Positions 34,533 through 43,738 are shown, counted from the stretch's first letter. The stretch is 64,000 nt of DNA from Bacillus gobiensis (GCF_001278705.1 NZ_CP012600.1:2791917-2855916); one strand, 5' to 3'. Translations and numbers: made by a program. The notes: a model not told the origin generated them from the sequence alone.

Positions 34533-34955
34533 TTATCCTTCCTCGGCTTCCGATTCCAATTTAACAAATTCTATTAAATTAGGTGCGTATTCCTCAATTT
34601 CATTTGTCTCGTGATCCCATAGATAAATCTTTTCACTCATTTTTCCATTAATGACTTGAAAGCATAGTTTATCTCCATTGCCGTCATCCCCGATTGCAAT
34701 CAGATCTTCGGGCATATTTTCATCTCTTACTTCTAGATTTTGCCTTACAATATCATCCCAGCTCTTCCTGAGATGATTTGGATCTTTAATAGGAAAGAGA
34801 ATCCATTCACCTATTTCAGCTTGATTAACTAATTTATAAAATTCTTTATAAACTTCGGGAAAAACAGCTCCTAATTTTTCTTCTGCAGACTTAATGTCCT
34901 CATCTGTAACCCCTGGTTTGCCTGTTTGAATGAAAACTAAAATATCGTTCTTCAT
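34533..34955 (-). CDS. SMI1/KNR4-family (immunity-type) protein
   Basis: A 140-residue SMI1/KNR4-fold protein: GVTDEDIKSAEEKLGAVFPE, YKEFYKLVNQAEIGEWILFP, then DLIAIGDDGNGDKLCFQV and IYLWDHETNEIEEYA. Bacterial members are often immunity proteins that neutralise polymorphic toxins; others are of unknown role. AGGAGG lies five bases before the ATG. It is first of three minus-strand genes; no toxin is found upstream or downstream, so the cluster appears orphaned. Confidence 0.8.
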   Translation of the reverse strand: MKNDILVFIQTGKPGVTDEDIKSAEEKLGAVFPEVYKEFYKLVNQAEIGEWILFPIKDPNHLRKSWDDIVRQNLEVRDENMPEDLIAIGDDGNGDKLCFQVINGKMSEKIYLWDHETNEIEEYAPNLIEFVKLESEAEEG

Positions 34956-35115
34956 GAAATCCTCCTTTTCACATATAGTTTCATGACAAATAGGGTGTAA
35001 AAAAGTATCACATTACCTAAATTCTCTACTTTACTATTCCATTTTAATTGTTCGAACCCTTTTTTCTGATAAAATGTTACTAATAAACTTAATAATAGTT
35101 GACAGGGAGGATATT

Positions 35116-35190
35116 ATGTTTTTACTCAACGTTAAATGGAAATTGACACTATTATTATTTCTTTTTATCACTATCATTCATTTCAAATGA
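35116..35190 (+). CDS. 24-residue hydrophobic small protein
   Basis: A 24-codon ORF starting MFLLNVKWKLTLLLFLFITI: two lysines, then one membrane-spanning stretch, then HFK. CAGGGAGG lies at good distance before the ATG, and a -10-like GATAAAAT lies about 50 bp upstream. Its end overlaps the end of the convergent membrane-protein gene by 8 bp. It could be a small membrane protein or a toxin-like peptide. No homologue is recognised. Confidence 0.4.
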   Translation: MFLLNVKWKLTLLLFLFITIIHFK

Positions 35191-35521
35191 AAACCAGCAG
35201 AAAACTAACAACTGCAACACTACAAGCCTTATAACCTATTAACGGTTTTTCCGTTTTACTTAAAAGAAGTTGGAACAAAGAATGAATGCCTGAACTAACT
35301 AAAAACGCTTGGACGAAATATTCAGATCCAAATTGCTGACCACGAAAAACAAATTGAAAAAATAACGAAGCACCAGTCAGATAAAACCATCCATTGCCGT
35401 TTAATAGTTCCTCAGTTGAAGGAATTAAATCACGTTTGTCAGACAGCTCTCTTTTTAAAGCGATAAAACCATGAACAAGAACGGATAAACCCAATATTAA
35501 AAGAATAATTGCATGAAACAT
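35183..35521 (-). CDS. Small integral membrane protein
   Basis: About 112 residues with four hydrophobic segments (FHAIILLILGLSVLVHGFIA at the start, a pair around residues 45-75, and CSVAVVSFLLVFI at the end). The ATG at 35521 is seven bases after GGAGG. No family is recognised with certainty. It overlaps, tail to tail, a 24-codon hydrophobic ORF on the other strand. Confidence 0.55.
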   Translation of the reverse strand: MFHAIILLILGLSVLVHGFIALKRELSDKRDLIPSTEELLNGNGWFYLTGASLFFQFVFRGQQFGSEYFVQAFLVSSGIHSLFQLLLSKTEKPLIGYKACSVAVVSFLLVFI

Positions 35522-35634
35522 TTTTTCCTCCATTTTGAGTAGATGTCGATGACTTTCTATTTTCCATTATCATCTCATAGAAATCCCCATCCTTGACCTA
35601 GCCATATTATAAATGAAGATTAGGAGTGAGAGAG

Positions 35635-36198
35635 ATGGCAGAGCGAACGATCACACTACAAGTACGGCTTGAGCCTTGGGCAGAAAAAGATCTGGCCCTT
35701 CTGCATCGAATGAATGCACCTGAAATATTAGAACACATTGGAGATCCGGAGACCGAGGAGCAGATTCTCGCGCGTCACAAGCGCTATGTCAAAATCGGCG
35801 GGACAGGGAGAGGCCGTATGTTCAGCATCATTCTGCTCCCTGAGCTTGAAGCTGTTGGAGTCACCGGATACTGGGAACGCATTCGGGAGGAAGAGGCCGT
35901 GTACGAGATCACCTGGGGTGTTCTGCCGCAGTTCCAGGGCAGAGGTATTGCGACCGCGGCTGTAGAAGAGACTATCGCAATCGCCTGTGCGGAGCAAAAG
36001 CACAGGAAGATTCACGCGTTCCCGTCCGTCAATAACCGCTCGTCGAATGCGATTTGCCGGAAGCTTGGCTTCTCGTTCATCTGCGAATACGAAATGGAAT
36101 ACCCGCCGGGAAGCTTCATGCGGTACAACGACTGGTGCCTGGATTTAAGAAAGAAAAAATTGTCATCCGTATATAAAAACAGTGTAATTCACATTTGA
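35635..36198 (+). CDS. GNAT-family N-acetyltransferase (high GC)
   Basis: A 187-residue RimJ/RimL-like acetyltransferase: EAVYEITWGVLPQFQGRGIA is the acetyl-CoA loop (Q-x-x-G-x-A), with AVEETIAIACAEQ and SVNNRSSNAICRKLGF following. ATG 35635 is eight bases after AGGAG. A sampled line (35881-35940) has 37 G+C in 60 bases, far above the one-third typical next door, which suggests acquisition from a GC-richer source. The last dozen codons run into the terminator and look like an added tail. Confidence 0.8.
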   Translation: MAERTITLQVRLEPWAEKDLALLHRMNAPEILEHIGDPETEEQILARHKRYVKIGGTGRGRMFSIILLPELEAVGVTGYWERIREEEAVYEITWGVLPQFQGRGIATAAVEETIAIACAEQKHRKIHAFPSVNNRSSNAICRKLGFSFICEYEMEYPPGSFMRYNDWCLDLRKKKLSSVYKNSVIHI

Positions 36199-36213
36199 AT
36201 TTACACTGTTTTT
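36174..36213. terminator. Terminator overlapping the end of the GNAT gene
   Basis: AACAGTGTAA and TTACACTGTT pair around a loop containing CACATTTG, flanked by A- and T-runs on both sides. The GNAT stop codon lies inside it. Confidence 0.7.
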
Positions 36214-36226
36214 GCTGTTCATCTCC

Positions 36227-38053
36227 CTAATCCAACCGATGAATCATAGTGTCACTCTTTATATTTGTTATTTTATATACTCCTTCGATCCTGTCAGTCG
36301 ATACGAATTGGGAAAAATATTGATTAAAGTTAGGATCTGAATCCAATACGACGATATGGCTGGATTTCTTGATTAAATCGTTTAGAGCTTTTCTTTCCTT
36401 TTCAGTAGAGCTGCTTGTTACAATACTATACTTATTAGAAAGCTGTTCGTACATCAGAAGGTATTTCAGATAACCTCTATCTTTTTTACTCCGAGGGCTA
36501 TAATAAATCACATGAGAAATTTTAGAATGACTTCCTCTAACCTTGCTAAAATCATTTTTCACTTGCAGTCTAAGTGATGATTCAACATCCGGCCTTGTTG
36601 TTACTGCAGCAAGGTTGTCTTGAAAAGGAAGTACAAACAAAACCGCGAGAACCAATGCGGCGAATGCGTTTATCGTTTTATTTTTAGATAGCTTAGAGAA
36701 CTCATACGAGATAAAAGTCATGAATAAGCCGGCTATGTAAATGACAATCGACGAATTATATCTGTTAAACCCGGCTAGTTTACTCGCTTCCCCTTCTGGC
36801 ATTAAAAACAGATACATGAAATAGAGCCCGAACAGATAAAAGACATAGGTCAAGTTCCCAAATAAGAAAAGATAGAACAATCGCTTCGATTTTTCTCTTT
36901 TCCACAAATAAACGATGAATGCCATGGCTACAAGCAATGCATTTAAAAGCAATAAGCTTTTAAAAAGAGGCGAATTGAAATTTGCTGCAGCATCAATTAA
37001 AGATGGCGCAAGGGTTTCCTTAAACTCCTCCGACTTCTCATTGTTGTTGACCTTGTCAATGTTTACAGCGAATTTATTGCTTGAATATGAAGCCTCGGGA
37101 TACGCTTTTTGAGTATACTTCAGCCACAAGAAATTTGATCCCAAAGGAACTAAAATCATAAATACCATAGCATAAACGAGTATCTTACTGTGTGTCATTT
37201 TAGGTTTTTTGCCTTTTATGTAATGTACATAAATCAACCACACAATTAAAACGATATTAATGATCAAAAAGAATTTTCCGCTGTCTTTTATCAGAGTGAG
37301 TAAAATCATCAAAGGTGTATTAATGATCATGCTCTTTTTCCAATCGGCTCTGTAATAATAGGCAATGATTGATATCGATAAAGCGGTAAAACCTAGCAGC
37401 GTATCGACCAATAAGTTATAAAGGTTATTTTTTATGACTGCTATCAATACGGTACTTAGAACGATGCTCAGTAATAGATGGCTGATTTTTTTCCATTTAC
37501 AGAAGACAGACAGCACCGCTATATTAGCAGCAATTAATATCCCCTGCGCCATTAATGCATGGCTCTCTGTATAGCCGATAATCTTACCGATAAAGTAAAT
37601 AAAAACGGCACTTCCCGGCGGATAATTACGAAAAGAAATCATTGTCGTTCCGTCCGGCAATCCGTTGATTCTGAACATTTCTTTCACGATAAGTCCCCAA
37701 TGGCTGAAATTATCATAATGAATTAAGATCAAGCCTTTTAATAAAAGTACAATTGCAACTGAAAAAAGGACAAAAACAAGCGAAGACGGAACCAGCAGAT
37801 TTTTTATGCTGTACTTTTTCTTCACCAGTAAATAAATACACAGTACAAAGAGCAATATGCCGGCATAAAAAATCAAGCTCACCATCAGCGGCATTATATT
37901 TAATAGACCAGCAGCGAAAACCAGGCAGGTAATCGAAGAAAAAAGAAATAAAGGGATGAATGCCGCGTTGATTTTTAGTTTTTTATGGATAAACATCCCC
38001 CAGCCTGCCAATGACACGACTAAGAAAACAAACGATATGAGCGAACTATTCAT
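36227..38053 (-). CDS. Large polytopic membrane protein, GT-C glycosyltransferase-like
   Basis: A 608-residue protein with about 12 membrane helices and an extracytoplasmic C-terminal domain of about 130 residues. A loop after helix 4 carries HYDNFSHWGLIVKEMF and RNYPPGSAVFIYFIGKIIGY. Acidic residues in the first outer loop and this layout are typical of GT-C transferases that move a sugar from a polyprenyl carrier onto a surface polymer. It overlaps the GT2-GtrA gene by 8 bp. Together they would give all three parts of a surface glycosylation system (carrier charging, flipping, transfer). The polymer is unknown; teichoic acid is plausible. Confidence 0.6.
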   Translation of the reverse strand: MNSSLISFVFLVVSLAGWGMFIHKKLKINAAFIPLFLFSSITCLVFAAGLLNIMPLMVSLIFYAGILLFVLCIYLLVKKKYSIKNLLVPSSLVFVLFSVAIVLLLKGLILIHYDNFSHWGLIVKEMFRINGLPDGTTMISFRNYPPGSAVFIYFIGKIIGYTESHALMAQGILIAANIAVLSVFCKWKKISHLLLSIVLSTVLIAVIKNNLYNLLVDTLLGFTALSISIIAYYYRADWKKSMIINTPLMILLTLIKDSGKFFLIINIVLIVWLIYVHYIKGKKPKMTHSKILVYAMVFMILVPLGSNFLWLKYTQKAYPEASYSSNKFAVNIDKVNNNEKSEEFKETLAPSLIDAAANFNSPLFKSLLLLNALLVAMAFIVYLWKREKSKRLFYLFLFGNLTYVFYLFGLYFMYLFLMPEGEASKLAGFNRYNSSIVIYIAGLFMTFISYEFSKLSKNKTINAFAALVLAVLFVLPFQDNLAAVTTRPDVESSLRLQVKNDFSKVRGSHSKISHVIYYSPRSKKDRGYLKYLLMYEQLSNKYSIVTSSSTEKERKALNDLIKKSSHIVVLDSDPNFNQYFSQFVSTDRIEGVYKITNIKSDTMIHRLD

Positions 38054-39128
38054 TTGTGATCAAACCATCATTTTTTCTAACTTTTTTAAATACCCATTCT
38101 CTCTGGATATAGAAGCTGATAATAAACAGAAATGTGTCAACAGCAATTTTGATGGCGACTTCCCCTTGTCCGATTAACAGATATAAGAGATAGACCCCTA
38201 GTGCGGATATGCACATCTGACATACGCTTAATGTATAGTATTTAACTAATGTATTCTTTGATTTACTATGAAAAACGAGATTTCTATTGACCATATAATT
38301 AAACAGCGAGGATAGGACTCTGGCTCCGATTGTGGCGCCTATGATGTAATACGTAGGAAGAATTCCTTGTAAAAGTACTAAAAGGATAGAAAAGAACAAA
38401 ATATCCAGGCCAAAAGATAAGAGGGATGAAGAAATGTATTTAAAGAAAACGGAATAGATTTTGATCGAATCTGCGATCGGATTGAAATGAGACGATTTAT
38501 TTTCCTCTAAATAGATGGTCTCAATTTCAACTTCTTCTATGGAAATATTGTTCGCCTTGCACTCAAGCAGCATGTTCATTTCATATTCGAACCGTTCGCC
38601 TTTCACATTCATCAGCTTTTTTAAGAAGGAATAGGAAATTCCTCTTAAGCCAGTTTGCGTGTCCGAAACATGAACGCCACTCGCAAAACGAAACACCTTT
38701 TCAGTGACTTTATTTCCGAATCTGCTTCTAAAAGGAATATTTTCTGCAGAAAAATTTCTGACGCCCAAAACTAAACTGTCATGGGTATTTGCTAGTTTCT
38801 GAGCAACCCTTTTAATGTCTTTGATTGAATGCTGTCCATCAGCATCTACTGTGACCAGCTTCGTCAGTTCTTTGTATGTATTCAATAGATAGTTAAAGCC
38901 TGTTTTTAAAGCACGTCCCTTGCCCAAATTGACTGCATGATTTACGATTTCACATTCTTTAAACGAAGATACGGAGTCAAAAATTCTTTCACATTCCATC
39001 TTGCTGCCATCATTGATGATAAGAATATGTTTGAAGTTTTCCTTGATTAAACCTTCAACAAGGAACGTCAATTTCTCATCAGGATTATAGGCAGGAATTA
39101 AAATCGCGATGCTAGTAAAATCAGCCAT
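38046..39128 (-). CDS. GT2 polyprenyl-phosphate glycosyltransferase fused to a GtrA flippase domain
   Basis: A 360-residue fusion. Residues 1-230 form a dolichol-phosphate-mannose-synthase-like GT2 domain (IAILIPAYNPDEKLT, IINDGSKMECE, the metal-binding VTVDADGQHSIKD, and FRSRFGNKVTEKVFRFASG). From about 245 there are four helices of the GtrA/GtcA type ending FYIQREWVFKK. The first domain would charge a polyprenyl phosphate with a sugar and the second would flip it. ATG 39128 is six bases after AAAGGGG. It is translationally coupled to the GT-C-like gene. Confidence 0.8.
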   Translation of the reverse strand: MADFTSIAILIPAYNPDEKLTFLVEGLIKENFKHILIINDGSKMECERIFDSVSSFKECEIVNHAVNLGKGRALKTGFNYLLNTYKELTKLVTVDADGQHSIKDIKRVAQKLANTHDSLVLGVRNFSAENIPFRSRFGNKVTEKVFRFASGVHVSDTQTGLRGISYSFLKKLMNVKGERFEYEMNMLLECKANNISIEEVEIETIYLEENKSSHFNPIADSIKIYSVFFKYISSSLLSFGLDILFFSILLVLLQGILPTYYIIGATIGARVLSSLFNYMVNRNLVFHSKSKNTLVKYYTLSVCQMCISALGVYLLYLLIGQGEVAIKIAVDTFLFIISFYIQREWVFKKVRKNDGLITNE

Positions 39129-39473
39129 TATGTACCCCTTTATTAAATAAATTGAATACCCTTTCAATCCTAACAAGCAAAAAAGATTTAGTCAATTTTC
39201 AGGTGGAGTTTTTTCAGTCTAAAGACTTGTATCATCTTCCAACTCACTATTCGACTAGCCTTTATGCCCTGTAATACTTTTAATTTATTCCAATTTCATG
39301 TCAAGAAAAGACTAGCTCACTTACTAGTCTCGATGAAGTATATTACCTATTTTACGGTGTATTAAGTTCTAATGGACTTTTTTGCTTTCGGCGATAAACA
39401 GCCCTGGATAAACACCTCAGTTCACAAAAGGAAGATGCAAGCAAAAGAAGCTGCTCACATCTTTCTCGATTTT
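39129..39473. other. 345-bp intergenic region between tatA and the glycosyltransferase
   Basis: No gene is seen. Apart from the hairpin at 39303-39330 the stretch is AT-rich without recognisable repeats. It must hold the promoter of the glycosylation unit. Confidence 0.4.
39303..39330 (-). terminator. Possible terminator downstream of tatA (39.5 kb)
   Basis: AGACTAG and CTAGTCT form a perfect 7-bp stem around an 8-base loop; on the minus strand TTTTCTTG follows. It is 140 bp beyond the tatA stop. Confidence 0.45.
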
Positions 39474-39677
39474 TCATTTCGTTTCTTTCGCCTTATTGAT
39501 TTTCGGCTTATTTTCCTCAGCCTCTTCACCTGACACCAAATCTTGAGTTGATTTTTTGAACTCTCTTAATGTTGATCCTACTGCACGTCCGAGTTCCGGC
39601 AATTTTGACGGGCCGAAAATGACTAATGCAATAACGAGAATCAGAAATAAACCGGGAATCCCTATATTTTGCAGCAT
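39474..39677 (-). CDS. tatA: Twin-arginine translocase subunit TatA, second copy
   Basis: A 67-residue TatA: membrane helix [20 protein letters not shown], the amphipathic helix [18 protein letters not shown], and a charged tail. It differs from the TatA at 28.6 kb in the tail. It lies 13 bp downstream of a Tat-exported phosphoesterase, the same order as phoD-tatAd in B. subtilis, but no tatC follows. It must share the tatC at 27.7 kb or one elsewhere. Confidence 0.93.
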   Translation of the reverse strand: MLQNIGIPGLFLILVIALVIFGPSKLPELGRAVGSTLREFKKSTQDLVSGEEAEENKPKINKAKETK

Positions 39678-39690
39678 GAATCCTACCTCC

Positions 39691-40893
39691 TTATTTATTT
39701 ACTTTTTCTTCCTCTAACGGCGCCGGATCCATACTTTGATCGTTAGCAGTTAAGTCTATTCCATAATCCTTAGCGAAAACCATATGGGTATCTACTAAAA
39801 CTTCTTCCGTATTTTCATCTAAATTAAAAACTCTGGCACCGCGCAATCGATTTCTTTCTGCATCAGGAAGGCCATATGTACCAAACCCTACGCTGCCTGC
39901 ATAGCCTAGCATAATTCCATAATAATTCCCTGCGTACGTGTTGATATGGTCATGTCCGCAAAATACGCCTTTCACATCGCCTCTCTCCAACATAGCCGAA
40001 AACATGCCGCTGTTGATCGGACCCGGGCATTCGTCTTCATTTCTTTCGCCTACGATATTATGCTTTTTTACGGCATTGGCATGGTTTTCTTCTGTTCTCT
40101 CGTCCACACTGGCAAACCACATATAGCGATGCTCCCAAAGCGGAATATGAATAAAAACGAGTGAAGGAACCTTGTGCTTCCATTGCTTCTCAAGCTTCTT
40201 GGAAGTCTCATAATACCATTTTACCTGGTTAAAACGGAGCCAATCCCACTTCGGATAGCCATTAAAGTCCTGGCCGGCAATCATTTTCGGCGCATACCTT
40301 CCGCTGTCCATCAGCCAAAGATTGAAAGCCGCGCGATTGCCTTTGGAATTCTTTATAAGAAGATTCATATTGCCAGTTCCGGTAAGGTTCTTCTCTCCAG
40401 GCTTATTCATATTGTATTTGTAGGATCGATACACCTTAAGCATATCTTCCTCATCTAAACCGCTCTTTGGAGTAGAATCTTCATCATGATTTCCGAAGGT
40501 TACAGCCCATTTAATCTTCCGTTTTTCCATAGGCTGAACAACATTATTCATCGCTTGCTTCATCTCAGTAGCTGAATCACAGCCTGCCTCAATGATGTCA
40601 CCATTAAGCACAACAAAATCCGGCTTTTCTGAATCGAGCACTTTTTCCATCAATTCAATCGTCCGGCGATCAGTACGTTCATCATCCTGTGAATCATTAA
40701 ACTGTACGACTTTGAACTTCCCATTGCGATTAAATTGAAGCTTCACATCATCGTGTTCTTTGGCTTCAGCCGTATTAGAGTTGAATAAGTCAGTAGGAAG
40801 ACCAGTAGATGCAAGTGTTAACGCAAGCGTGCTCATCCCGCCAATTTTAATAAAATCGCGTCTGTTTAATCCTTTTTGAGAATTATCATTCAT
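39691..40893 (-). CDS. Tat-exported metallophosphoesterase
   Basis: A 400-residue calcineurin-like phosphoesterase with a twin-arginine signal ([20 protein letters not shown], cleavage near NTAEAK). Metal-site motifs are FNDSQDDER (variant of D-x-H), [32 protein letters not shown] and [11 protein letters not shown], as in Dcr2/Cpp1-type purple-acid-like enzymes. It probably acts on phosphomono- or diesters outside the cell. AAGGAGG precedes the ATG. One TTAACA hexamer at 40966-40971 could be part of a Pho box, but no clear repeat is seen. It precedes tatA. Confidence 0.85.
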   Translation of the reverse strand: MNDNSQKGLNRRDFIKIGGMSTLALTLASTGLPTDLFNSNTAEAKEHDDVKLQFNRNGKFKVVQFNDSQDDERTDRRTIELMEKVLDSEKPDFVVLNGDIIEAGCDSATEMKQAMNNVVQPMEKRKIKWAVTFGNHDEDSTPKSGLDEEDMLKVYRSYKYNMNKPGEKNLTGTGNMNLLIKNSKGNRAAFNLWLMDSGRYAPKMIAGQDFNGYPKWDWLRFNQVKWYYETSKKLEKQWKHKVPSLVFIHIPLWEHRYMWFASVDERTEENHANAVKKHNIVGERNEDECPGPINSGMFSAMLERGDVKGVFCGHDHINTYAGNYYGIMLGYAGSVGFGTYGLPDAERNRLRGARVFNLDENTEEVLVDTHMVFAKDYGIDLTANDQSMDPAPLEEEKVNK

Positions 40894-41072
40894 AATAAAG
40901 CCTCCTTACCTTTTCATCATTAGCAGATGTACTACCTATAGAATAGCAAGTGAAGATTAGCTGAATGTTAATAGACTGCAAAACTTTGTTGAAAAAAACA
41001 AAAGTGGTTTTGAGGGAAACAAACTTTAGAGGATGTTTTGAAAAAAAATGGGTTGGGATCTAGTGGAACCTA

Positions 41073-41312
41073 TTATCTCTTCTTAAGTTGGTTTTGTACT
41101 TTTATTGCTGTGTTTTTAATCTCTTGTTCATTGATGTAGGTATTTGGAAAATTCATATGATCTTCTTCAATCCTTAGTATGATAGATTTTATTTTAAAGA
41201 AGCGATATGAAAAAATCATAGAAGAAAACGAAAGATAAATTATGAAAATCAAATCATACATATAATAAGGATTAAATTGAATATAACTCCTTGCAGCTGC
41301 TTCACTCCGCAC
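41073..41312 (-). CDS. Small putative membrane protein
   Basis: Up to 79 residues; the likely body begins near MYDLIFIIYLSFSSMIFSYR, one membrane helix, followed by a charged tail ending IKVQNQLKKR. The coding pattern is reasonable, but the start is unclear: AAGGAG lies far from the in-frame ATG. No family is recognised. It ends just before the phosphoesterase leader. Confidence 0.35.
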   Translation of the reverse strand: MRSEAAARSYIQFNPYYMYDLIFIIYLSFSSMIFSYRFFKIKSIILRIEEDHMNFPNTYINEQEIKNTAIKVQNQLKKR

Positions 41313-41360
41313 CTATATAGATTGGGCATGTAACAATGCAACCAAACCAAACCCTCCAAA

Positions 41361-41507
41361 TGTGCAATTATGCGCGGTATTTGTACAATTAATCCTCTTA
41401 TCGGTGCAATTATTGCGCCTAACCGTGCAATTCTCTCATGTATCTGTGCAATTATACACCGCAACCGTGCAATTCCTTCCCACATCTGTGCAATTACTTT
41501 CTTAACC
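41361..41507. repeat. Seven exact-length 21-bp tandem units
   Basis: Seven consecutive 21-bp units, each built on (T/C/G)GT(G/A)CAATT at its start: 41361, 41382, 41403, 41424, 41445, 41466, 41487. Units alternate in their first and last bases, so the higher-order period is 42 bp. The length is a multiple of three and both strands stay open, but there is no ribosome binding site. Role unknown. Confidence 0.8.
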
Positions 41508-41807
41508 ACTTACACCCCCGCCGCCACCCTTGCAAATTCACCACTACATCTACACAATCTTCGCCTAAAACCAGCAATCCCATAACCCACCACTTCCCAA
41601 GCAAAAAAAGAACGATTCGAAGTACACATCCCGCGCACTCCAAATCGTCCACTTCCTCTTCCTCAGCCACATACTCGAACAATTGAAATAACAATTTAAT
41701 TAATATCAACGTTTTTTATAGATTATGTCATGCATAATCCGCATTTTTATAAATTTTAAAAAAATTTCGATTAGCCGTTATACTTAAAATATTTTACCGT
41801 TATATGG

Positions 41808-43118
41808 TTATTTTTTAGTTTCCAGCTCAGATTCAATACGTGAGCTTTTTGAAGACTCACCCATACGCCAGTAAACAATAAAACTTATAGCAATACAGGC
41901 AGATACGTAAAAAAAGAATAGTGATTCAATTCCAATGCTTTTAAACCATAAGGCGATAAATTCGGCTGTGCCACCAAAAATGGCAACGGTAAGACCATAA
42001 GGGAGACCTACGCCAAGAGCACGAATTTCAGTTGGAAAGAGCTCAGCTTTTACAATTGCATTAATAGAAGTATAACCCGTTACAATGATAAGCCCAATCG
42101 TCATTAGAATAAAAGCAATAACAGGACTGGTCGTTTGTTTCATCATCAGGAATAAAGGTACTGTCAGCAATGTTCCTAAAATACCAAAACTAATTAATAA
42201 GGGGCGACGGCCAATTCGATCAGATAGCATACCAGCTATCGGTTGAAGTACAACAAATATTAGTAAAGCTATAAAGTTAATCCAAGTGACAACACCTTTA
42301 TCAAGTCCTACAGAATTCACCATAAACTTTTGTAAATATGTTGTGTAAGTGTAGAAAGCGACAGTTCCGCCAAGTGTTAGTCCTATAACTGTTAACACGG
42401 CTTTAGGGTGCTTCAGTAGAGCTTTTATAGTGCCGGCATTCTCCCGGGCTTTAGAATCCATCTTAGAAAATTGCTCTGATTCATCCATTGTGCGACGCAG
42501 CCATAGAACACTTAACGCCCCTAATGCTCCAATGACAAATGGAATACGCCATCCCCAAGAGGTCATATCTGCTTCGCTTAAGGTGGACTGTAGAATGATT
42601 TGGACTCCTAATGCTACCATCTGTCCAGCTACAAGAGTGACATATTGAAAGCTTGAATAGAAACCTCGACGACCGCTGCTAGCCATCTCTGAAAGATAAG
42701 TTGCTGAGGTCCCATACTCTCCCCCTAAAGATATTCCTTGAAGCAAACGTGCAAAAACTAAAATTATAGGAGATAGCAAACCAATAGAACTATAACTTGG
42801 GGTACAGGCAATAATTAAGGAACCACTAGCCATAATAGTAATAGAGAGTGACAGAGCAGAACGGCGGCCATAACGATCAGCAAAACGTCCCATCAGCAGA
42901 CTCCCTAATGGACGCATTAGAAAACCAACAGCAAAGATAGCTGCCGTGTTAAGCAGTTGGCTTGTCTGGTCTCCTTCAGGAAAAAACTGGGATGAAAAAT
43001 ATATGGCAAATGCAGAATATACATACCAGTCGTACCATTCAATTAGATTTCCAATTGAACCTTTGAAAATATTACTTGTAATGCGTTTAGTTTTTGTACT
43101 CTCAGAAGTGTGAGCCAT
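41808..43118 (-). CDS. MFS transporter, metabolite:H+ symporter (MHS) family
   Basis: A 436-residue major facilitator of the MHS branch (ProP, KgtP, ShiA type). It has GSIGNLIEWYDWYVYSAFAI at the start, GRFADRYGRRSALSLSI in the first loop, and LQGISLGGEYGTSATYLSEM in helix 4 to 5. Such proteins import dicarboxylates, betaine, proline or shikimate with protons. ATG 43118 is seven bases after GAGGA. It stands alone. Substrate unknown. Confidence 0.85.
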   Translation of the reverse strand: MAHTSESTKTKRITSNIFKGSIGNLIEWYDWYVYSAFAIYFSSQFFPEGDQTSQLLNTAAIFAVGFLMRPLGSLLMGRFADRYGRRSALSLSITIMASGSLIIACTPSYSSIGLLSPIILVFARLLQGISLGGEYGTSATYLSEMASSGRRGFYSSFQYVTLVAGQMVALGVQIILQSTLSEADMTSWGWRIPFVIGALGALSVLWLRRTMDESEQFSKMDSKARENAGTIKALLKHPKAVLTVIGLTLGGTVAFYTYTTYLQKFMVNSVGLDKGVVTWINFIALLIFVVLQPIAGMLSDRIGRRPLLISFGILGTLLTVPLFLMMKQTTSPVIAFILMTIGLIIVTGYTSINAIVKAELFPTEIRALGVGLPYGLTVAIFGGTAEFIALWFKSIGIESLFFFYVSACIAISFIVYWRMGESSKSSRIESELETKK

Positions 43119-43124
43119 AATCAA

Positions 43125-43681
43125 ATCCTCATTTCTTACAACAAATGGTTTTTATGTAAAATTTATAACCGGTTTTTTATCGTTTTATTTTAACTTTAAT
43201 AAAGCAAAAATTCAATCAGTGGGTATCATTTCCCGTAAATAGGTGTAAAAAGTTATTTGAAAAAATACTTTGTTAATACCTCATCACTTAACCCTTCTGC
43301 AAAAGACCCTCTGTTGTTTTCTATTTAAGCATCCAGTATAAAGAATTAGTCCACAAGGATTTTCTATATTAAACCTAATTAAAAACATAGGATCAAGAGG
43401 AGCAGGTTTATGATAATTTTAATCTTCACCCTTGGTGAAACTTGAACGGCTGATACTTCGTCTATTCCTCTTCGTATTTTCATGAGTTGATATTTTATGT
43501 ACAGACCATCTACTTCTACAAACAACACTCGAGGAGAAGATGCTGGCGGATAAGGGAGATTGATTCTTATAATGGTTTTACTTACATATGGATAGAAACA
43601 ACTGCCAAAGCAAATTCTATTTTTCCCGCCATGTATGCTATATATCCATCATTAGCTGCCGAAGCGTTCTTAATAATAAAA
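43125..43681. other. 557-bp region without a supported gene
   Basis: Only short open frames occur here on either strand and none has a ribosome binding site. The stretch holds the promoter of the MHS transporter at its left end and ends at the lipoprotein terminator. Confidence 0.4.
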
Positions 43682-43717
43682 AATAGGCCGCGATCGCAGT
43701 CACGATCACAGCCGCTT
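43682..43717 (-). terminator. Terminator after the lipoprotein gene
   Basis: On the minus strand GGCTGTGATCG and CGATCGCGGCC pair with one mismatch around TGACTG, followed by TATTTTTTATT. Confidence 0.7.
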
Positions 43718-43738
43718 CCACAAACAAATCCTACCCGC

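Noticed and set aside
41370..41585. Open frames on both strands over the 21-bp repeats
   Set aside because: 21 is a multiple of three, so frames stay open automatically; no ribosome binding site.
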